Notes under the pieces: model-generated
What the model was told of the DNA's origin: nothing
What the model saw: the letters and a program-made list of their open reading frames with translations, nothing else
Databases searched by the model: none
Assembly (NCBI GenBank): GCA_050942925.1
Contig: JBMNOF010000001.1
Location: forward strand, 124,001 to 188,000
Direction: 5' to 3'
DNA length: 64,000 nt
Source: Spyradocola sp050942925
GTDB taxonomy: Bacteria > Bacillota > Clostridia > Christensenellales > UBA1750
Position numbers and translations under genes: made by a program
Shown: positions 8,887 through 16,947 of the stretch, in pieces
Layout of the letters: each line of letters begins with the position of its first letter
Position numbering within the stretch: position 1 is the stretch's first letter

Positions 8887-9749
8887 CCGTTATACCTCCT
8901 CTTCTCCATGGACTGCACGGACAAAAACAGAAAGAATGCGATCACGCTCAGGTAAAAGACCACGGCGCTGACGTCAAACATGCCGTTGACAAAGGGACTG
9001 AAGCGCTCAAACAGCGATAGCGACGCCATGACCGTGGGCAGCAGATTTTCAAACAGCGAGCTGTCCAGATAGGTCAGGAACACCAGCGCCACGCACAGCA
9101 CCAGGCAGAACGCATACGCAGTGCTGGCGCTGCCCGTCAGCCGCCACACGAGCAGGCTCAGCAGCACCGAGAGAACAAACAGCGCGATCACCGTGCCAAA
9201 GGCCGTTGCGGACACCATCTCGGAAAGGGACACGCTGAAGTAATTGAACAGGATCACCGCAATGCCCAGGCCTGCGGCCAAGCCCTGGTTCTCCGTCAGC
9301 GACGAAAGGAAGAGCCCCACCGCGATCAGCGCCGCCCCCAGCAGGAAGAACGCCAGCAGGGACCCGTAGGCCGTGGGCAGGTAGACGTCGCCGAACTGCG
9401 CAAAAATCAGCGGGTAGAGCGCGACGATGCACAGCGGCAACAGGTACAAAATCAGCAGCGCGGCATACTTTCCCAGGATCACCTGCGCGGTGGAAAGGGG
9501 CAGCGAATAGAGGAGCTGGTCCGTCTTCTGCCGGCGCTCCTCGGCGAGCGAGCGCATGGTCAGGATCGGGATGATGACGACAAACGCCAGGCTGCCAAAG
9601 CTCAGGACGTACTCAAAATTGCTCACCGCCATCTCGATGTTGTAGAGCATGGCGCCCACGCCGACCATGGCGAGCAGAAATGCCGCGAAAACATAGGCCG
9701 TCATCGAGTGAAAGCTGCTGCGCAGCTCGTGCCGAAAGACCGCCATCAT
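8883..9749 (-). CDS. ABC-2 type permease (GldF-like)
   Basis: A 288-residue integral membrane protein with six predicted segments, beginning AVFRHELRSSFHSMTAYVF as in NosY/GldF permeases. A conserved cytoplasmic loop (PILTMRSLAEERRQKTDQLLYSLPLST) is clear at residues about 60-90. Its start overlaps the end of the ATPase gene by 4 bases, and two adjacent ATG codons are possible starts. With the ATPase it should form the exporter or mechanotransducer core. Confidence 0.9.
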   Translation of the reverse strand: MMAVFRHELRSSFHSMTAYVFAAFLLAMVGVGAMLYNIEMAVSNFEYVLSFGSLAFVVIIPILTMRSLAEERRQKTDQLLYSLPLSTAQVILGKYAALLILYLLPLCIVALYPLIFAQFGDVYLPTAYGSLLAFFLLGAALIAVGLFLSSLTENQGLAAGLGIAVILFNYFSVSLSEMVSATAFGTVIALFVLSVLLSLLVWRLTGSASTAYAFCLVLCVALVFLTYLDSSLFENLLPTVMASLSLFERFSPFVNGMFDVSAVVFYLSVIAFFLFLSVQSMEKRRYNG

Positions 9750-10765
9750 GGGTTCTTCGCCTCCTCTTTTTCCTCCGTCTTTTCCGCCTTTTCCGCCGTC
9801 TCAGGCGTTTCCGGCTCCGCGCCGGCCGAGGCGCTCTCCGTCAGCTCCAGGAAGACGTCCTCCAGGCTGGCGCGCTTGACCGTCAGCTCCACCAGGGCGC
9901 GCTTGCGCTCGGCAAAGGCGAAGAACAGGCTGCGGGAAAGGGCATAGAGGTCCTTTGCGCCGGTGCGGATGCACACAGAGGTCAGGCCGGACTCCGCAGG
10001 CGCGACCTCCACCGTTCCAAGGTCCGCAACCGCGGAGAGGATTTCGCGCGTCTCCTCCGGCGCGGCCTGCGCGGTCAAGCGGATCTCGCTCTGGCCGCGC
10101 AGGCGGGTCTCCAGGTTTTCGGGCGTGTCGAAGGCGACGAGCTTGCCCTTGGCGATGATGAGGATCTGGTCGCAGAGGTTCTGCACCTCGGAAAGGATGT
10201 GGGAGCTGAACAGAACCGTGTGGCTCTTCCCCAGGTCCTTGATGAGGGAGCGGATCTCGATGATCTGCAAGGGGTCCAGGCCCACGGTGGGTTCGTCCAG
10301 GACGATGACCTCGGGGCCGCCCAGCAGCGCCTGCGCAATGCCCACGCGCTGTTTATAGCCCTTGGACAGCGCGGCGATGCGCTTGTTGCGCACCGGGGCC
10401 ACGCCCGTCTGCTCCAAAACCTCCCCGATCTGCCGCTTCAGCTCCGCGCCGCGCAGGCCCTTTGCCTCGCCCACGAACCGCAGGTACTCCACTGGGTTTT
10501 CGTTCATGTAGAGGGGCGGCTGCTCCGGAAGGTAGCCGATCCGCTTCTTCGCCTTCTTGGGCTCCTCGAAGATGTCGAAGCCGTCGATGCGCACACTGCC
10601 CTCCGTCGCCGAAAGACACCCGGTCAGGATGTTCATGGTGGTGGATTTTCCCGCCCCGTTCGGGCCGAGAAAGCCGTAGATCTGCCCGCTCTCAATGCGC
10701 AGGTTCAAATCGGATACCGCGGTGTGGGTTCCATACCGCTTTGTCAGGTGCTCGATTTCGATCAG
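9746..10765 (-). CDS. ABC transporter ATPase (GldA-like), probable CTG start
   Basis: A 339-residue ATPase energising the GldF-like permease. It shows Walker A GPNGAGKST, the signature LSKGYKQRVGIAQAL (LSKGY variant), Walker B VIVLDEPTVGLDP and a Glu/Ala/Pro-rich C-terminal extension. The homologous N-terminus (IEIEHLTKRYGTHTAVSD) continues 19 codons upstream of the first TTG, and no ATG, GTG or TTG exists there. A CTG at 10765-10763 lies 8 bases after AGGAGG, so I take CTG as the start. The next four genes overlap in translational coupling. Confidence 0.85.
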   Translation of the reverse strand: MIEIEHLTKRYGTHTAVSDLNLRIESGQIYGFLGPNGAGKSTTMNILTGCLSATEGSVRIDGFDIFEEPKKAKKRIGYLPEQPPLYMNENPVEYLRFVGEAKGLRGAELKRQIGEVLEQTGVAPVRNKRIAALSKGYKQRVGIAQALLGGPEVIVLDEPTVGLDPLQIIEIRSLIKDLGKSHTVLFSSHILSEVQNLCDQILIIAKGKLVAFDTPENLETRLRGQSEIRLTAQAAPEETREILSAVADLGTVEVAPAESGLTSVCIRTGAKDLYALSRSLFFAFAERKRALVELTVKRASLEDVFLELTESASAGAEPETPETAEKAEKTEEKEEAKNP

Positions 10766-10798
10766 GGGAATCCCCTCCTCCTATCTTCAGATAGGGAG

Positions 10799-10827
10799 AT
10801 TGTAGCGCTGCGACTTAAAATGAAGTT
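10799..10827 (-). promoter_or_regulatory. Possible promoter of the Gld-like operon
   Basis: A TACAAT hexamer on the minus strand lies about 35 bases upstream of the CTG start. The -35 region (AACTTC at 17 bases) is poor, so the call is tentative. Confidence 0.35.
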
Positions 10828-10877
10828 AAAATCCCTGCCTGCGCGATATCGTTCACGTTTTGTTTTCTTTTTTTAGG

Positions 10878-10906
10878 TTGATTTTGAGTTTGGCCCTTAT
10901 CATAAT
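10878..10906 (+). promoter_or_regulatory. Sigma-A promoter of the lipoprotein/alarmone/two-component operon
   Basis: TTGATT and CATAAT are separated by 17 bases, about 55 bases upstream of the lipoprotein start. No other promoter is evident before the four closely spaced genes that follow. Confidence 0.6.
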
Positions 10907-10961
10907 AGGTGCAGGCCGAAAGGGAGCGGATGCGTGCCTGCGCCAGGAAGGAGGTGTGGCG

Positions 10962-11405
10962 ATGCGGTTCCGCTTGCGGTGCGCACGCGTTCTGCCTCTG
11001 TTGGTCGCGTGTCTGCTCTTTTTCGGCTGTGCCGCCCCGGCCGAACCGGAGGCCCTGGGGAAGATCTCCCTGACCGCCCGGTTCCAGGACCAAGACGGCG
11101 CCGCTCTATCCGAGGGGAAGGTTCGCGTACTCTGTAGGGGGCGGAGCGAGGACCATCCCCTGGAGGGCGGCATGCTCTCCCTTTCCTCCCTGAGCCGGGA
11201 GGAAGAACTGACGCTCATTTTATTGGATACAGAGGGAACGGAGCTCGGGCGGACGACGATCTGTTTTGCCACGGGCGCGGTGATCGACGCCTCCACGGAT
11301 GCGGAGGGCGCAAGTTTCGTCACGCTCAAGCCGGAAACCGAGTCCGTCGACCTGCTCTTTTCGCTGCGCGAGGATGGCGCGCTCACCTGCGCCCTGCGCC
11401 TTTGA
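10962..11405 (+). CDS. Small secreted lipoprotein of unknown function
   Basis: A 147-residue protein. An Arg-rich start, hydrophobic core and lipobox LFFGC predict export and lipid attachment. The mature part is predicted to be beta-rich, with a pattern reminiscent of a prealbumin-like or carboxypeptidase-regulatory-like fold (QDGAALSEGKVRVLC...), which is inference. I chose the ATG at 10962 because AAGGAGG stands before it. It is the first gene of an operon with a (p)ppGpp synthetase and a two-component system, so it may be an envelope accessory of that sensor. No family is recognised. Confidence 0.65.
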   Translation: MRFRLRCARVLPLLVACLLFFGCAAPAEPEALGKISLTARFQDQDGAALSEGKVRVLCRGRSEDHPLEGGMLSLSSLSREEELTLILLDTEGTELGRTTICFATGAVIDASTDAEGASFVTLKPETESVDLLFSLREDGALTCALRL

Positions 11406-11445
11406 GCCGGCCGGAGCGATCCCGGAAAGGAGGAATCGCCTCAAA

Positions 11446-12087
11446 ATGGAAACCTATGCCCTGGAAATCACGAATGCGGAACGGGAGTTTTATGGTGAGA
11501 ATCTGATCCTCCTGGAGGGCGCGATCTCGGAATTCCTGTCCTGCCTGCACATGATCCGCCGCTACGAGGCGTTCATGGGCCGCCGGGACCCGATCTCCTC
11601 CTACCAGGCGCGGATCAAGCGCGCGGGCGCCATGCGGGACAAGCTCTCGCGCCGCGGCCTGCCCGTCACGGCGGAAAGCGCCCTGCGAAATGTGCAGGAC
11701 GCGGCGGGCGTTCGCCTGATCTGCCCCTTTCAGCAGGACATCGCCCGGACAGCCGAGCTGCTTCGGGGGATACCCGGCGCGCGCGTTCTGCGGGAAAAGG
11801 ACTACATCCAAGCGCCCAAGCCCAACGGATACCGCAGCTACCACATGATTTTGACCCTTCCCCTGCGCTTCCTGCCCGCGCAGCCGGCGTTTCCCGTCCC
11901 CGTGGAGGTACAGATCCGCACCCTGGCCATGGACTGCTGGGCCAGCATCGAACACCAGCTCAAGTACAAACAGGACGTACCCGATCAGCGGTTGATTGTG
12001 GCGGAACTCAAGCGCTGTGCGGACGAGATCGCCTCCACGGACCTGAGCCTGGAGACGATCCGGAACCTGATCGAAGCGCTGCGCTGA
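11446..12087 (+). CDS. Small alarmone synthetase (RelA/SpoT synthetase domain)
   Basis: A 213-residue single-domain (p)ppGpp synthetase that transfers pyrophosphate from ATP to GDP or GTP. The size matches RelP/RelQ proteins, with no HD hydrolase, TGS or ACT domain. Characteristic elements are visible: DAAGVRLICPF, KDYIQAPKPNGYRSYHMI for substrate binding, and EVQIRTLAMDCWASIEHQLKYK. The ATG at 11446 is the only start in frame after the upstream AAAGGAGG, although the 12-base spacing is long. It sits 26 bases before the response regulator gene. I cannot tell RelP from RelQ. Confidence 0.92.
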   Translation: METYALEITNAEREFYGENLILLEGAISEFLSCLHMIRRYEAFMGRRDPISSYQARIKRAGAMRDKLSRRGLPVTAESALRNVQDAAGVRLICPFQQDIARTAELLRGIPGARVLREKDYIQAPKPNGYRSYHMILTLPLRFLPAQPAFPVPVEVQIRTLAMDCWASIEHQLKYKQDVPDQRLIVAELKRCADEIASTDLSLETIRNLIEALR

Positions 12088-12112
12088 AAGGCGCCGAAAG
12101 GAGGAACCCTGC

Positions 12113-12787
12113 ATGCGCATATTGGTTGCCGACGACGAGCCGGAGATGACGCGGGCGCTGGAGGCGCTGCTGACCCGGGAGCACTTTTCCGTGGACACCG
12201 TGCACGACGGCCGGGACGCCCTGCAATACGGCTTGGCGCAGAACTACGACTGCCTGGTGCTGGACATCATGATGCCCGGCATGGACGGCATCGAGGTGCT
12301 GCGCGCACTGCGGCAGAAAAACGTCTCCACCCCGGTGCTCCTGCTGACGGCCAAGGCCCAGGTGGAGGACCGGATCGCCGGCCTCAACAGCGGCGCGGAC
12401 GACTACCTGCCCAAGCCCTTCCACACCGGCGAGTTTCTGGCGCGCGTGCGCGCGCTGACCCGGCGCGGCCAAGCCTACACGCCCAGCGTTCTGACGTGCG
12501 GAAACATCTCGCTGGACTGTTCGACGTTTTCGCTGCGCTGCGGGACCTCCTCCCTGCGCCTGGGCAGCAAGGAGTTCCAAATGCTGGAGCTCCTGCTCCG
12601 GCGCCAGGGCCGCTGTATCTCCACGGAGGAGTTCATGGAGCGCATCTGGGGCTATGACAGCGAGGCGGAGATCAACGTGGTGTGGGCCTACATTTCGTAC
12701 CTTCGGCGCAAGCTGGAGGCCGTGGGCGCGAACGTGCGGATTCAGGCCCGGCGCGGCCAAGGCTATGCCCTGGAGGCGGACGAATGA
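12113..12787 (+). CDS. OmpR-family response regulator
   Basis: A 224-residue transcription factor. The receiver domain (residues 1-120) has the acidic pocket DDE at 7-9, the phospho-acceptor Asp51 in LVLDIMMPG and Lys in LLTAKAQ. The winged-helix DNA-binding domain (about 125-222) has LGSKEFQMLELLLRRQG and VWAYISYLRRKLE. It is preceded by AAAGGAGG and overlaps the kinase gene by 4 bases (ATGA), so both are translated together. Confidence 0.95.
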   Translation: MRILVADDEPEMTRALEALLTREHFSVDTVHDGRDALQYGLAQNYDCLVLDIMMPGMDGIEVLRALRQKNVSTPVLLLTAKAQVEDRIAGLNSGADDYLPKPFHTGEFLARVRALTRRGQAYTPSVLTCGNISLDCSTFSLRCGTSSLRLGSKEFQMLELLLRRQGRCISTEEFMERIWGYDSEAEINVVWAYISYLRRKLEAVGANVRIQARRGQGYALEADE

Positions 12788-14037
12788 TCCGCAAGCTCCG
12801 GCGGAAGTTCATCGCCATCGCCATGCTCTCGCTCCTGGGGACGCTGGCCTTCCTCATTGCGGCCATTGCCGTGGGAAACTCGGCCGTCAACGCCCGGCGG
12901 GCGGACCACGCCATCTCCATGCTCCGCGAAAACGGCGGGGCCTTTCCCTCGCCCGACCCCGCGCCGGACCCGGCCATGGGCTTTGACTTTCAGGTCACGG
13001 CGGAGACGCCCTTTGAGACGCGCTACTTCATCGCGCGGCTCTCGGCCAACCAGGAAGTGCTGTCCGTGGACACGGAGCACATCGCCGCGCTGGACCGGCA
13101 GACCGTCGTCGAGAGCCTGAACGCGGTCCTCCGCTCCGGCGCGGAGCGCGGCTATGTGGACCATTACCGCTTCAACGTGTTTGCGGACGAGGACGGGGGC
13201 AGCACGGTGATCGTTCTGGACTGCTTTTTGCAGATTCAGGCGTCGCTCAACATGCTGCGGGTGACGCTCCTCGTCTCCCTGGCCGGAGCGCTGATCGTGT
13301 TTGTGCTGCTCCTGTTCCTCTCGCGCCTGGCCATCCGCCCGTTTGCGGAGAACCTGGAGCGCCAGCGCCGGTTCGTGACCGATGCTTCGCACGAGCTCAA
13401 GACGCCGCTGGCGATTCTCTCGGCGGATCTGGACCTGCTCTCGGATGGAGAAACCGCCGGAAACCCCTGGCTGGAAAGCGCCAACGCGCAGGTTTCGCGC
13501 CTGAGCCGCCTGATCCACAACCTGGTGGAGCTGGCCCGGACCGAGGAGGGTGGAACGCCCGCCGCCCTGGAATGGGTGGACTTGAGCGAGGTGGTGCAGG
13601 CGAACGTGGACGCCTTCGTTCCCCTGGCCGAGGCGGACGGAAAGTGCCTCGCCTCCGAGATCGCGCCGGGGATCCGCATCCGGGGCATGCAGGACAACCT
13701 CTTCCGGCTGCTGGCGATTCTTCTGGACAACGCGGTCAAGTACTGCGATGCCGGCGGGGAAATCCGCGTGGCCCTGTCTCTGCGCGCGCGGAACGCCTAT
13801 CTTACGGTCTCCAACCCCTGCAAGGGGCTGAATCCCGCGGACCTGCCGCACTATTTTGACCGCTTTTACCGCGCGGACTCCTCCCGCGCGCGGGAGACGG
13901 GCGGCTACGGCATCGGCCTGTCCACGGCCAAGGCGATCGTCGCGCGCCACAGGGGGCGCCTCTCCAACAAGTACCAGGAGGGCGTCATCACCTTTTCCGT
14001 TCTTCTGCCCCTGGGGCTGCGCCGCGCGGGCGAGTGA
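12784..14037 (+). CDS. Sensor histidine kinase
   Basis: A 417-residue membrane kinase, partner of the preceding regulator. Two membrane segments (about 10-32 and 160-180) bracket a small extracytoplasmic sensor region. The H-box is DASHELKTPLAIL with His203, followed by N-box LDNAVKYC, a weak F-box and G-box TGGYGIGLSTAKAIV. No clear HAMP domain is seen between membrane segment 2 and the H-box. The ATG at 12784 overlaps the regulator stop. A terminator follows at 14057-14100. Confidence 0.94.
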   Translation: MIRKLRRKFIAIAMLSLLGTLAFLIAAIAVGNSAVNARRADHAISMLRENGGAFPSPDPAPDPAMGFDFQVTAETPFETRYFIARLSANQEVLSVDTEHIAALDRQTVVESLNAVLRSGAERGYVDHYRFNVFADEDGGSTVIVLDCFLQIQASLNMLRVTLLVSLAGALIVFVLLLFLSRLAIRPFAENLERQRRFVTDASHELKTPLAILSADLDLLSDGETAGNPWLESANAQVSRLSRLIHNLVELARTEEGGTPAALEWVDLSEVVQANVDAFVPLAEADGKCLASEIAPGIRIRGMQDNLFRLLAILLDNAVKYCDAGGEIRVALSLRARNAYLTVSNPCKGLNPADLPHYFDRFYRADSSRARETGGYGIGLSTAKAIVARHRGRLSNKYQEGVITFSVLLPLGLRRAGE

Positions 14038-14056
14038 CCCCTTCCCCCTTCTCTTT

Positions 14057-14100
14057 CCTCCCCCTTCGCGCATAGGTTTGCGCGAGGGGGGAGGTTTTTT
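14057..14100 (+). terminator. Terminator whose 3-prime arm holds the next gene's ribosome site
   Basis: A stem pairing CCTCCCCC-TTCGCGCA with TGCGCG-AGGGGGGAGG is followed by six T residues, ending the kinase operon. The GGGGGGAGG at 14086-14094 is also the Shine-Dalgarno sequence of the symporter gene, 8 bases before its GTG at 14103. Confidence 0.8.
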
Positions 14101-14102
14101 CT

Positions 14103-15335
14103 GTGGAGATTCTGCGGTTTGTCATTGCGCTGGGGATCTTTCTCTTCGGCGCGTATTTTACGGCCAAGCTGCGCGGGATTCCGCTGCGGGGCGCCTTTTC
14201 GCGGGATCGGGCGCAGGCGCCGGGCGCGCTCTCGCCCGCGGCGGCGCTGTTTTCCGCGCTGTGCGGAACGCTCGGCGTGGGCACGGTCCTTGCGGCGATT
14301 TCCGCGCTGAGCGAAGGCGGGCCGGGCGCTCTCGTTCCCCTTTGTCTGGGGACGCTGGTGAGCTGCGCGCTCAAGTATGCGGAGATCGTGGTGACCATGC
14401 GCCGGCGGCAGCCGGGCCTTGCGGGGCCCCTGGCCGCGCTGCGGGCGCGCGCGCCGGCGCTGGCCCTCCTGTACGCGCTGCTCCTTTTGCCGGTGGCGCT
14501 GCTGGGCATGGGGAACCTGGCGCAGGTGCAGATCCTTTCCGAGGCGATGGCGCACGGCCAGGGCCTTTCGCGGCTATGGGTGGGTATCGGGGTGGTGGCG
14601 GTGCTTCTGCCGCTTGTGCGGGGCGGTATCGAGCGCATCGGCCGGGGCGCGTCGCTCTTTCTGCCCGTGGCGGCGCTGCTCTATATTGGGGCGTGCGGGA
14701 TCGCACTATGGCGCATGCGGGCGGCATTGCCGGGGGCCCTGCTCTCGATTTGGCAGGGCGCGGCGGCATTCCGGCCGGATCTGTTCGCGCTGGGGATCGC
14801 GCGCGGGCTCTTCCTCTGCGAGGCGGGCATGGGGACCTCGGCCTTTGCGCACGGACAATCCCGGGCCGATCCGCTGGCCCAGGGCGCGCTGGGCGCCTAC
14901 GAGGTGTTGTTTTCGACCTTCCTCTGCTTGCTGACGGCGCTGCTCGTGCTGGCGACGGGCGTTCCGCTGGAGGGGAGCGCGGTGGAGGTGGCGCTGGCGG
15001 CGTTCCGCGCGGCGATGGGACCGGCCGGCGTGCCCCTACTGTGCGGGATGCTGGCGTTTTTTGCGCTGTCCACGCTTCCGGTCTGGTGGTTTTACGGGCT
15101 GCAATGCGTGCGCTATCTTCGCCCCGGCCGCGTGCCGGAGGCCCTGTATACCACGGGGTTTCTCGCGGTGGCGTTCCTGGGATGCCTGTTTCCGCTCGCG
15201 GCCGTTTGGCGGTTTGCGGATTTCTTCAACCTGCTCTTGACTATCCCGTGCCTGACCATGCTCTTTCTCTACCGGCGGGAGGTGGTTCGCCGCACGCCGG
15301 AAAAGCGCGGCAAATTTCGTGCAGTATCGCACTAG
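14103..15335 (+). CDS. AGCS-family amino-acid:cation symporter
   Basis: A 410-residue integral membrane protein with about ten hydrophobic segments, related to Na+/alanine-glycine symporters. Family motifs include TLGVGTVLAAI near the start, KYAEIVV, and GLFLCEAGMGTSAFAHGQS followed by DPLAQGALGAYEVLFSTFLCLLTALLVL. It is somewhat shorter than the usual 440-480 residues. The start is GTG at 14103, chosen for its GGGAGG at 8 bases. That site lies inside the terminator of the upstream operon, so expression probably needs read-through. It might supply alanine or glycine; the substrate is inferred. Confidence 0.85.
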   Translation: MEILRFVIALGIFLFGAYFTAKLRGIPLRGAFSRDRAQAPGALSPAAALFSALCGTLGVGTVLAAISALSEGGPGALVPLCLGTLVSCALKYAEIVVTMRRRQPGLAGPLAALRARAPALALLYALLLLPVALLGMGNLAQVQILSEAMAHGQGLSRLWVGIGVVAVLLPLVRGGIERIGRGASLFLPVAALLYIGACGIALWRMRAALPGALLSIWQGAAAFRPDLFALGIARGLFLCEAGMGTSAFAHGQSRADPLAQGALGAYEVLFSTFLCLLTALLVLATGVPLEGSAVEVALAAFRAAMGPAGVPLLCGMLAFFALSTLPVWWFYGLQCVRYLRPGRVPEALYTTGFLAVAFLGCLFPLAAVWRFADFFNLLLTIPCLTMLFLYRREVVRRTPEKRGKFRAVSH

Positions 15336-15355
15336 CAATTTAGCACACCAGCGTG

Positions 15356-15361
15356 TATAAT
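15356..15361 (+). promoter_or_regulatory. -10 box for the amino-acid ABC operon
   Basis: A consensus TATAAT preceded by TG sits 46 bases before the binding-protein start. The -35 hexamer is poor (TAGCAA at 17 bases). Confidence 0.5.
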
Positions 15362-15406
15362 GGTGCCGTGCCCGTTCGGGCAAGATGGTTGAGGAGGAAA
15401 ACACAA

Positions 15407-16189
15407 ATGAAGAACGGAAAGCGCATCCTTGCGCTGGCGCTGTGCCTGCTGATGGCGGCGCTGTGCGCAGCCTGCTCGTCCACCCCCGCCGCGGCGGAGA
15501 AGGACACCCTGGTTGTCGGTCTGGACGACAGTTTCCCGCCCATGGGATTCCGCGACGACGAAAACAACATCGTGGGATTTGATGTGGACCTTGCCAAGGA
15601 AGTGGCCTCTCGCCTGGGGATGGAGATCGAGCTCAAGCCCATTGACTGGACGGCCAACGTGCTGGAGCTGAACTCCGACAGCGTGGACTGCCTGTGGAAC
15701 GGTCTGAGCATCACGCCTGAGCGCGAGGAGCAGATCGACTTCAGCCGCCCGTATCTGGCGAACCGCCAGGTGATCATCGTGCCGGCGGGATCGGACATTG
15801 TGGACATTCCCTCGCTGGCGGGCAAGACCGTCGGCCTGCAGGACGGCTCCTCCGCGGTCAACGCGCTGGAGAAGAACGAGATCGCTTCCCAGGTGACGCA
15901 GCAGAAGTACGCGGACAACGTCACGGCCCTGACGGACCTGAGCATTGGCCGCGTGGACGCCGTGCTCCTGGACGAGGTCGTCGCGCGCTACTACGAGACG
16001 CAGAACCCCGGCCAATACACGGTTCTGGACGACTCCTTTGCCGAGGAGGAATACGGCATCGGCTTTAAGAAGGGCAACGACGAGCTGCGCGAGGCCGTGC
16101 AGAAGGTCTTTGACGAGATGATCGAGGACGGCACCGCGGCGGAGATCTCCGAAAAGTGGTTCGGAAAGGACATCATCGTCAAGCCCTAA
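15407..16189 (+). CDS. Polar amino-acid ABC transporter binding lipoprotein
   Basis: A 260-residue family-3 extracellular solute-binding protein. Signal and lipobox (LCAAC) are followed by the typical core: LVVGLDDSFPPMGFRDDENNIVGFDVDLAKEVA, then WNGLSITPEREEQIDFSRPYLANRQ, and ends with EKWFGKDI. The ATG follows GAGGAGG. It likely binds cystine, glutamine or another polar amino acid and delivers it to the next two gene products. A GC-rich hairpin after it may raise its mRNA level relative to the permease. Confidence 0.93.
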   Translation: MKNGKRILALALCLLMAALCAACSSTPAAAEKDTLVVGLDDSFPPMGFRDDENNIVGFDVDLAKEVASRLGMEIELKPIDWTANVLELNSDSVDCLWNGLSITPEREEQIDFSRPYLANRQVIIVPAGSDIVDIPSLAGKTVGLQDGSSAVNALEKNEIASQVTQQKYADNVTALTDLSIGRVDAVLLDEVVARYYETQNPGQYTVLDDSFAEEEYGIGFKKGNDELREAVQKVFDEMIEDGTAAEISEKWFGKDIIVKP

Positions 16190-16215
16190 CCCTGAACCCG
16201 ATTTCCGCGCTCTGC

Positions 16216-16245
16216 GGGGCGAACGGCGGCGCCGCCGTTCGCCCC
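16216..16245 (+). other. 30-bp perfect GC-rich palindrome between transporter genes
   Basis: GGGGCGAACGGCG with its exact complement forms a stable hairpin in the 85-base gap after the binding-protein gene. No T-tract follows, so it is more likely an mRNA-stability or partial-termination element than a full terminator. Confidence 0.6.
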
Positions 16246-16274
16246 GTCTTCTGTGAGGACAAGGAGGAAGGACC

Positions 16275-16934
16275 ATGGACCTTAGCTACATCGTGCGCAT
16301 CATTCCGGCGCTGCTGCACGGCGCAGGGGTCACGCTGGCGCTGTTTGCGCTGGTGTTTCCGCTCTCGCTGCCGCTGGGCTTTCTCATCACGCTCTGCGCA
16401 AACTGCCGCTTTCGGCCCGTCAAGTGGGTGGCGGAGGCGTATATCTTCGTCATGCGCGGCACGCCACTGATGCTGCAGCTCTTCTTTTTCTATTACGGCC
16501 TGCCCTTCCTGCCGGGCATCGGGCAGTACCTTCGGCTGAGCAGCTTTGCGGCGGCGGCGCTTTCGTTTACGCTGAACTACGCCGCCTACTTTGCGGAGAT
16601 CTTCCGCGGGGGGCTGCTCTCCATCGACAAGGGGCAATACGAGGTCTCCCACGTGTTGGGCTTGACGTCCTTCCAGACCATGACGCGCATCATCATTCCG
16701 CAGATGATCCGCGTGACCCTGCCCTCCATCGGCAACGAGGCCATCACCCTGGTCAAGGACACGGCGCTGGTCGCCTCCATCGCCCTGCCGGAGCTTCTGC
16801 ACTACGCCAAGGGCATCGTCACGCGGGACTTCACCACGACGCCCTTCCTCGTTGCGGCGTTTATCTATCTGCTCATCACCTTTGTCGTGACGCTGCTGTT
16901 CAAGTTCGCCGAGCGCAGAACGAATTATGAATGA
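16275..16934 (+). CDS. Amino-acid ABC transporter permease (HisM/GlnP type)
   Basis: A 219-residue inner-membrane permease. It contains the family signature RGTPLMLQLFFFYYGLP and the EAA loop with EVSHVLGLTSFQTMTRIIIPQMIR, and ends as a compact five-helix protein. AAGGAGGAAGG precedes the ATG. The ATPase gene starts 13 bases after its stop. Confidence 0.95.
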   Translation: MDLSYIVRIIPALLHGAGVTLALFALVFPLSLPLGFLITLCANCRFRPVKWVAEAYIFVMRGTPLMLQLFFFYYGLPFLPGIGQYLRLSSFAAAALSFTLNYAAYFAEIFRGGLLSIDKGQYEVSHVLGLTSFQTMTRIIIPQMIRVTLPSIGNEAITLVKDTALVASIALPELLHYAKGIVTRDFTTTPFLVAAFIYLLITFVVTLLFKFAERRTNYE

Positions 16935-16947
16935 GGAGGGGTGCGCC

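Noticed and set aside
10708..10708. TTG at 10708 as start of the GldA-like ATPase
   Set aside because: It would remove the conserved beta strand and A-loop Tyr (KRYG) of the ATPase and has no ribosome site.
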